Virus record (IMG/VR): IMGVR_UViG_3300038424_000251
Coordinates: 62,001-126,000 of that record
Direction: 5' to 3' (one strand)
Length of the DNA stretch: 64,000 nucleotides
Source: a virus
Of this stretch, positions 59,083 through 64,000 are shown piece after piece; the first letter of the stretch is position 1, and each line of letters begins with the position of its first letter. The translations under genes and the position numbers were made by a program. The notes under the pieces were generated by a model. That model saw only the letters and a program-made list of their open reading frames with translations, searched no databases and was not told where the DNA came from.

Positions 59083-59878
59083 GTATTGTAAGTTGTTTAT
59101 TTTCATAAATAGCATAATATTTGGAGCCGGGATGAAAATCCAAACATAAATTGTAAGAATTTTTATCCGTTAATATTGGATTAGACACTTCTTCTAAAGA
59201 AAGAGTCTTGAAGCTACTTTCATTTTCATCAACAATATGCCAAGTAAGTTTAAAATCAGGAGTATGACCTACTATTTGATGAATACCACGAATAGGATGA
59301 AATTCATTATTCCAATCGCACCATGTGATACCACCATAATAAGGACAACTAGACCTAGAAAATCCCGGCATAGCAAACCAATGCATACTGTTTGCATAAA
59401 ATAATTTTTTCGCTTCAGCAGATTCACCGATTAATCTCCGATTGATAGCACGAAGAGAATATTCACTTATTACATTTGGCTTAAATTTTGATGATTCTAT
59501 CCAACTTGGATGAACACCTGCATGACTTAATAACCATCGGTTATCAAGAATATAGAAAAATTTTAACTTTTCCCAGTCCTGTTTAGTAACAAAATCATTA
59601 ATAGTTACAGATTTGAATTGTTCGTAACCAGAACAACGCATGTTCTTATTATCTTTGAACCAATAATGAAGGTCGTGATTTCCGCAAACATGAACACGGT
59701 CTTTTTGGTTCACAGAATGATGAAACCAATCGGCCACATCTGCAATGATATGCGGATTATCCCCGAAATCGTCAAAATAATCGCCAAGAAAAATCGTCTT
59801 ATCGGGCTTTACTGATTTGATGATTTTCTCTACTTTTTCCCAACGATTGTGGACATCTGGTAATATTAGATACTTCAT
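59051..59878 (-). CDS. Calcineurin-like metallophosphoesterase
   Basis: 275 residues. ILPDVHNRW (Asp, His), IFLGDYFDDFGD, VCGNHDLHYW (Asn, His) and VGHTPD (His) make up the dimetal centre of calcineurin-like phosphatases. It could remove phosphate from nucleotides, RNA ends or proteins. Its C-terminus overlaps the exported CBM96 gene. Promoter 59885-59912 reads into it. Confidence 0.85.
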   Translation of the reverse strand: MKYLILPDVHNRWEKVEKIIKSVKPDKTIFLGDYFDDFGDNPHIIADVADWFHHSVNQKDRVHVCGNHDLHYWFKDNKNMRCSGYEQFKSVTINDFVTKQDWEKLKFFYILDNRWLLSHAGVHPSWIESSKFKPNVISEYSLRAINRRLIGESAEAKKLFYANSMHWFAMPGFSRSSCPYYGGITWCDWNNEFHPIRGIHQIVGHTPDFKLTWHIVDENESSFKTLSLEEVSNPILTDKNSYNLCLDFHPGSKYYAIYENKQLTIHEADDIHEKI

Positions 59879-59884
59879 TCTATA

Positions 59885-59912
59885 ATGATAACACAGTAAT
59901 TATAAAAGTCAA
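59885..59912 (-). promoter_or_regulatory. Promoter ending 6 bases before the phosphoesterase ATG
   Basis: Minus strand: TTGACT (59912-59907), a 16-base spacer and TATCAT (59890-59885), then 6 bases to the ATG at 59878. Another leaderless arrangement. Confidence 0.55.
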
Positions 59913-60121
59913 GCGTCAACAAATTCAGCTATTAGTTTGTCCATTTCTTCGTATGTTTTTTCGTCTAAAATAAAATTATTTTCCTTTTTACAATAAAAAC
60001 ATCTTTGTATCTGATTAATATAAATAATTATTTTTCCATCTTCTATGGATTGTGAGATAAGAACATTTTCTGCGCCACAGTGTTCACAATATCTTTTAAC
60101 AGTTTTAATAATTTTAGTCAT
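59909..60121 (-). CDS. Zinc-ribbon protein
   Basis: 70 residues with two CxxC pairs, RYCEHCGAENV and RCFYCKKEN, spaced as in a zinc ribbon. A short acidic helix follows. It overlaps the neighbouring gene start by one base (TAATG arrangement on the minus strand). Likely nucleic-acid or protein binding; function unknown. Confidence 0.65.
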   Translation of the reverse strand: MTKIIKTVKRYCEHCGAENVLISQSIEDGKIIIYINQIQRCFYCKKENNFILDEKTYEEMDKLIAEFVDA

Positions 60122-60612
60122 TATGAGAGAGTAATGATTCTACTAGGTTCTTTTTTAACCCATCCTGCTCTTTCCATATCTTCTTCGGGCATTATTGAAA
60201 TGTCATCATCAGATTGCATAAACAAAATACAAACATGTTTTTCTTTTAATTTTTCTATTCTTGGTTCAAAAACCTGTTTAGTAATAATGCGCTGCATCAT
60301 CTGAATACGAAATGGGTCATCAATTTTTAATTTAACCAATACCACAGCATTTTGTGGAATATTGTCAAAATTCAATGTATTACCCCATTTGACTATATCC
60401 CCTAATAGGGGAGGGGGGTTTGGTGGGGATGGTACTGCTGGTAAATCGGATAGTGGATGCCAACATATTCCACCCACTTCTTTAACATAAATCCATTCTC
60501 CACTATCGTTGGAAACTTTTTCATTAAGTTCATCAATGAGTTTTAACGTTTTATCTGTAGGTTCATTTTCTGGTATTACTGCTGCTTCTATATCAATTAC
60601 TTCATTTTCCAT
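60121..60612 (-). CDS. Hypothetical protein
   Basis: 163 residues with a Pro-rich stretch (PAVPSPPNPPPLLGD) at about 78-95. The rest is mixed alpha/beta with a Trp at WGN. No family recognised. It is downstream of the large methyltransferase-like gene and upstream of the zinc ribbon. Confidence 0.55.
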   Translation of the reverse strand: MENEVIDIEAAVIPENEPTDKTLKLIDELNEKVSNDSGEWIYVKEVGGICWHPLSDLPAVPSPPNPPPLLGDIVKWGNTLNFDNIPQNAVVLVKLKIDDPFRIQMMQRIITKQVFEPRIEKLKEKHVCILFMQSDDDISIMPEEDMERAGWVKKEPSRIITLS

Positions 60613-60630
60613 ATTTTTTACTTTTTGTTA

Positions 60631-62883
60631 CTACATAAAATCTGTTAAGTCTAATCGTTGTTTCCCATCCCACATATAACCAACTTTTTTCCAACCTGAA
60701 TGGTTGGGGTCTAAAGCATCTGCGCAAATTATATTATGATTTAAGATATCCCATATTTCTTTATCAGATTTTCCTAGTGATAACCGGTGTTTACATTCCT
60801 CAATATTTGTTTCATTTATATCAACTCCATATATTGTTTGAAGAGCATCTAAATGAGTTATTCCATTTAACATTTTTCTTTGAAGAACTTCAAGAAGAAA
60901 ATTTCCATTACCACATGAGATATCGCTATCTATTTTAGAATCTATTACATTCGACGTATCCATTATTTTTCTAACAAACGATATGGGTGTAAATACTTCC
61001 CCATTTTTCTTTATATTTTCTATAGTGTGATATTTGTGACCATTTTCATTACTTTCTTGATTATTACATAATCTTTTATCCATCGTGGAAAAATAATTGT
61101 CTATAAATTTTTCTTCTTCATTGGTTAATTGAAAATCTTTTGATATTCGTGGAAGATTTTTCCAAGTGTACATTGAAATCTGATAATTAGAATAAAGACA
61201 TATTTTTAACAAAAATTGAATGATTTTAGAATTTAAAATATCAATCAGTGTTTTGGCTTCATTTTCGTCTTTAACTACTATATAAGGAAAATGACTTGTA
61301 GTTCCTATATTTTCTGCGTAAAATGGTTCAATGGATAAACTATCGGAAACTATTACTTTTTTCTTATCAAAATCTTTAGATTTTTTCTGTAAAAATATTC
61401 TTTTCTTATTAGTAAATATGTGTTCAAATTTATATTTATTATCCTTTACATTTATGTGGTCTTTATAACCAAGGTTATCTCTTTTAAATTCTAATTTATC
61501 ATATTTTTCTAATCTGCTTAATAACGATTTAACACACTCATTATAAACATTAGGAAGAAATTTTATATTATTAGATATTAAACAATTGGCTATAGTCCCA
61601 TCTTCTGATTTTATAATCGTTGGTGTTTTTAATTTAGTCTTTTGACAAATATACCAGTCAATTTTTGTACCTACAGAAGACCCATTAGGATATTTAAATT
61701 TTTTTCTATATTCTGAATTTAACTCTAGATAAATAAAATTATAATTTTTTAAATATAACTCTAAAATTTTATTTGGTTTTTCCCTCCAATTCATAGGATG
61801 AATCATGTATAAAACTCCATTATCTTCTAAATATTTATCTGCTTGAATAATAAATTCTTTCCACAATTCATTTCCTTTACCACCCGTATTGTCTTCTTTA
61901 AATTTTTGATAGGGTGGATTGCTGTAAATTCTTGTAGCTTTCAATTTTTTTCTCCATTTTGAAAAATCTTTAATAACTATCATTTTCCCATTACATATTT
62001 CATTATTAAATTTTTCAGCTAATTTCCGTTTTCTATAATTTTTGGAAATAAAACCTATAGTATTATTAGTAAAATCATATCCATATAAATAAAACCACTC
62101 TAAAAGCTCAAAAGTATCACTTATAATAAGTGTTTCATTTTGCGGTAATCCTCTATATTTTAAATCGGTTTCTATTATTTGTTTGCATAAGTCTGATGGT
62201 GTATGAACATTTTGAATAGATGTTTCTTTTCCATTATTGACTCCATTTACCATTTCATAACTACTAATATACAACTCTCTTTTAGAATGTAAAGAAAATT
62301 TATTAGTGTTTTTATCGTACTTTAAACTTTTTATATAGTCATCATCATTGTCACACTCAAAATATGGAGAATTACAATTTTCATTGTTCATCAAAAACAA
62401 ATTTTTGTTTATAGCTTCTTCTATAGTTTCTAACATTAAGTTACTATGAATATTTAAAATAATGATGTAATCTCTTATCTTTTTGTCTTTTAATAAATCA
62501 TTCATCAATAATTTGTCTTTATAAGCAGACGAAGATGAAATACTCCAATTATACGGACCGTTTAAATAATTTAATACTACAATTGATGGTAATAAAAAGC
62601 AATAAAACTTTGTTCCTCCGAAAAGCATTGTAGGTAATTTTTTATATTTATCTTGATACTCCTTTTTTAAATAATGAATTTGTTGAGCAATAATTTTGTG
62701 ATAATTTCTTTCAAGATATTTATATTCACACATTATCTCATTGTTTTTATATTCAAAATTATTATCTTTTTTGCCTTTAGCGTGAATACAAATTTTTAAT
62801 TTTTTTTCAAAAGCAATTGCATAGGCAAATTTAACTTCATCTTCATTAGAGGCAATTTTAAGTTTTTTATAAAAATTTAGCAT
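60631..62883 (-). CDS. N6-methyltransferase-like protein with two partial domains
   Basis: 750 residues. The N-terminal half has a motif X-like HTPSDLCKQIIE (about 227), a degenerate Rossmann strand LIISDTFELLEW and motif IV SNPPYQKF (NPPY at 322-325). The C-terminal part holds GEVFTPISFVRKIMD (motif X, about 629) and SDISCGNGNFLLEVL (motif I, 654-662) with YGVDINETNIEEC (motif II), but no second NPPY. So a SAM motif and a catalytic motif are in separate, inverted order. Either a circular permutation or a tandem of degenerate copies. Similar to Eco57I-like enzymes. Confidence 0.7.
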   Translation of the reverse strand: MLNFYKKLKIASNEDEVKFAYAIAFEKKLKICIHAKGKKDNNFEYKNNEIMCEYKYLERNYHKIIAQQIHYLKKEYQDKYKKLPTMLFGGTKFYCFLLPSIVVLNYLNGPYNWSISSSSAYKDKLLMNDLLKDKKIRDYIIILNIHSNLMLETIEEAINKNLFLMNNENCNSPYFECDNDDDYIKSLKYDKNTNKFSLHSKRELYISSYEMVNGVNNGKETSIQNVHTPSDLCKQIIETDLKYRGLPQNETLIISDTFELLEWFYLYGYDFTNNTIGFISKNYRKRKLAEKFNNEICNGKMIVIKDFSKWRKKLKATRIYSNPPYQKFKEDNTGGKGNELWKEFIIQADKYLEDNGVLYMIHPMNWREKPNKILELYLKNYNFIYLELNSEYRKKFKYPNGSSVGTKIDWYICQKTKLKTPTIIKSEDGTIANCLISNNIKFLPNVYNECVKSLLSRLEKYDKLEFKRDNLGYKDHINVKDNKYKFEHIFTNKKRIFLQKKSKDFDKKKVIVSDSLSIEPFYAENIGTTSHFPYIVVKDENEAKTLIDILNSKIIQFLLKICLYSNYQISMYTWKNLPRISKDFQLTNEEEKFIDNYFSTMDKRLCNNQESNENGHKYHTIENIKKNGEVFTPISFVRKIMDTSNVIDSKIDSDISCGNGNFLLEVLQRKMLNGITHLDALQTIYGVDINETNIEECKHRLSLGKSDKEIWDILNHNIICADALDPNHSGWKKVGYMWDGKQRLDLTDFM

Positions 62884-62910
62884 TGCTTTTGATTTTTGTT
62901 TGACTTACTT

Positions 62911-63381
62911 TTACTTAATTATCACTTTGTCAACTTCATCTTTTGTTGGACGTTCGTATTTATTTAAAAATTTATCAATAATTTCTGGCCCAACATGGCG
63001 TTCACGTTTAGCATCTCTTCTCAAAAGTTCATCTCTTGGAACTTCAAATGTAACAGCTATAATGAATGCTCCGTGACTTTTTCCTAAGTTAATCCAATCT
63101 CTTCTAGCTTTTCTACTGACACTAGTAGCATCAATCATTACACTTTTATCTGCACTCAATGCTGATGAAACTCTTTGTCTGGCTATTCCGAAGGCTGCAG
63201 CTGAAACAGTCTGGTCATCTTCTCCTGAGCCAATCTCACTCCTTATTTTGTCGGTAGAAACATAAACAATACCATTATCTAAAGCAAATTTTTTCCCCCA
63301 AGTTGATTTACCACTTGCAGGTGGTCCAACAAGAATAATCAAAGCTTTTTCTTCATCATCAATGTCAATTAATTTATTCAC
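62911..63381 (-). CDS. P-loop kinase (polynucleotide-kinase-like)
   Basis: 156 residues, GTG start. ILVGPPASGKSTWGKK (Walker A at 19-27), VYVSTDKIRSEIG, VMIDATSVSRKARRDWI and LLRRDAKRERHVG match the 5'-kinase of T4-Pnk-like enzymes, which phosphorylate 5'-OH ends of nucleic acid. It overlaps the cREC gene by 8 bases. No phosphatase domain is fused. Confidence 0.75.
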   Translation of the reverse strand: MNKLIDIDDEEKALIILVGPPASGKSTWGKKFALDNGIVYVSTDKIRSEIGSGEDDQTVSAAAFGIARQRVSSALSADKSVMIDATSVSRKARRDWINLGKSHGAFIIAVTFEVPRDELLRRDAKRERHVGPEIIDKFLNKYERPTKDEVDKVIIK

Positions 63382-63736
63382 AAATTTCTTCTTTATCTCT
63401 GTAAGTGGATAAAATCATATTTATATTAGCTCTACCTACGGGGTTAAACGAATGAACTCTCCATTCTGGTAATGGCTTACCTAATTTCATACAATGTTCA
63501 ATCAACCATTTAGCACAATCATATCCCGTTTTTTCTTTATAGTTTTCATAATCGACAGGCTGATTATAATGTTCTTCATCTAAATCATGGTCAAATGATA
63601 TTAAGTCAGGCAAACCTTTTTCAATAATTGTTTCTATAAATTGTTCATAATTGCGAACTACATACCATTCACCTAATTCAGCGTTAAGAAATGAAACAGG
63701 TTCGCGGTTGTCATCAAGGAATAAATTATAGCTCAT
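63374..63736 (-). CDS. Cyclic-phosphate processing receiver-domain protein (cREC-like)
   Basis: 120 residues. NLFLDDNREPVSF (acidic pair at 8-9), LPDLISFDHDLDE and WRVHSFNPVGRANINM match the cREC family, receiver-like domains predicted to process cyclic phosphates at nucleic-acid ends. Translationally coupled to a polynucleotide-kinase-like gene, suggesting an RNA-end healing unit. The activity has not been shown here. Confidence 0.7.
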   Translation of the reverse strand: MSYNLFLDDNREPVSFLNAELGEWYVVRNYEQFIETIIEKGLPDLISFDHDLDEEHYNQPVDYENYKEKTGYDCAKWLIEHCMKLGKPLPEWRVHSFNPVGRANINMILSTYRDKEEICE

Positions 63737-63971
63737 TGCCTTCTATTATATCTATAAAGCCAGCATTTGTCAATTCTTTTAATGCTTCTTCATGCGTTCC
63801 ACCATATTCATAAAGCACCGTCAAAGGAACGTTAAGAAATGATCGTGGTATTAAATTATCAAAATCATAATCATCTTGACCCATGAATTCATACCAATAA
63901 ATGAGTTTTCCATTATAAAACTTTTTTCTAGAATGGAAAATTACCGTAATATCTGATGCTTTCTTGTCCAT
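63726..63971 (-). CDS. Hypothetical protein upstream of the cREC/kinase pair
   Basis: 81 residues, aromatic/acidic (WYEFMGQDDYDFDNLIP). GAGAAGGA lies about 8 bases before the ATG. It overlaps the cREC gene by 11 bases, so it is probably part of the same unit. No family recognised. Confidence 0.55.
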   Translation of the reverse strand: MDKKASDITVIFHSRKKFYNGKLIYWYEFMGQDDYDFDNLIPRSFLNVPLTVLYEYGGTHEEALKELTNAGFIDIIEGNEL

Positions 63972-64000
63972 ATTATCCTTCTCATAATTAGGTGCGTCAT

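Noticed and set aside
60395-60440. GC-rich run with CCCC/GGGG that looks like a hairpin or G-quadruplex
   Set aside because: It is coding sequence for the Pro-rich stretch of the 60121-60612 protein.
1-64000. Alternative genetic code (stop reassignment), sometimes seen in large phages
   Set aside because: TAA, TGA and TAG each end recognisable genes at expected lengths (TAG ends the 26442 gene), and conserved domains are uninterrupted.

Overview
The window looks like part of the genome of a large, AT-rich, lytic tailed bacteriophage with a T4-type replisome. It encodes a family B DNA polymerase (29588-32185), a sliding clamp (38026-38778), the AAA+ large clamp-loader subunit (38972-39955) and a probable gp62-like small clamp-loader subunit lying 35 kb away (3191-3727). 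No capsid, terminase or tail gene is recognisable, so this is only part of a bigger genome. Genes are packed tightly on both strands in long same-strand runs with many 4-base stop/start overlaps. The longest stretch without a gene is about 140 bases (49777-49915). I saw no tRNA, rRNA, CRISPR array or insertion sequence. TAA, TGA and TAG all act as stops. Several promoters match the TTGACA/TATAAT pattern, which argues against a Bacteroidetes host. A secreted fibronectin-III protein and a CBM96/DNRLRE-like protein resemble verrucomicrobial proteins, so a Verrucomicrobia-type Gram-negative host is a reasonable guess, no more.

Layout. 1-4877: small genes, two DUF4338 (DruA-family) proteins, the gp62-like subunit and a dATP/dGTP diphosphohydrolase. 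5618-7751 (+): a CDP-sugar 3-dehydrase of the E1/RfbH type and an SDR sugar reductase or epimerase. 7729-21926 (-): one apparently unbroken operon led by dUTPase, with about ten glycosyltransferases or related proteins, two methyltransferases, a DUF6165 protein, a radical-SAM/glycosyltransferase fusion and a B12-binding-type radical-SAM enzyme. 21966-26425 (-): another GT4, a ribbon-helix-helix regulator, a NUMOD4-HNH homing endonuclease, a Mom-like acyltransferase and a proline-rich virion-like protein. 26442-46756, mostly (+): the replication core, a Cas4/RecB-type nuclease, a DNA methyltransferase with an unknown partner, a second Mom-like enzyme, a macro domain, YopX, a nucleoside 2-deoxyribosyltransferase-like protein and a block of probable virion or scaffold proteins. 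46753-49776 (-): patatin, lipoprotein, papain-like protease and an exported beta-rich protein. 49916-57618 (+): SNF2-type helicase, degenerate HNH protein, GT-B enzyme, GDP-mannose 4,6-dehydratase, FN3 protein and VWA protein. 57678-63971 (-): HNH nuclease, exported CBM96-like protein, phosphoesterase, zinc ribbon, an unusual N6-methyltransferase-like protein and an RNA-repair-like pair (P-loop kinase plus cyclic-phosphate receiver).

How it fits together. The phage carries its own replisome and nucleotide-pool enzymes (dUTPase, dATP/dGTP diphosphohydrolase, NDT-like). It also has several DNA-protection functions (two Mom-like GNATs, two methyltransferase-like proteins) and probable counter-defence or repair functions (macro domain, kinase/cREC pair, DruA-family proteins). 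Its sugar-polymer machinery is exceptionally large for a virus and may decorate virions, DNA or the host surface.

The least expected pattern is in the promoters. Many TTGACA/TATAAT-type promoters end only 6-9 bases before an ATG, so the first genes of these transcripts appear to be leaderless, while genes inside operons often carry Shine-Dalgarno sequences.
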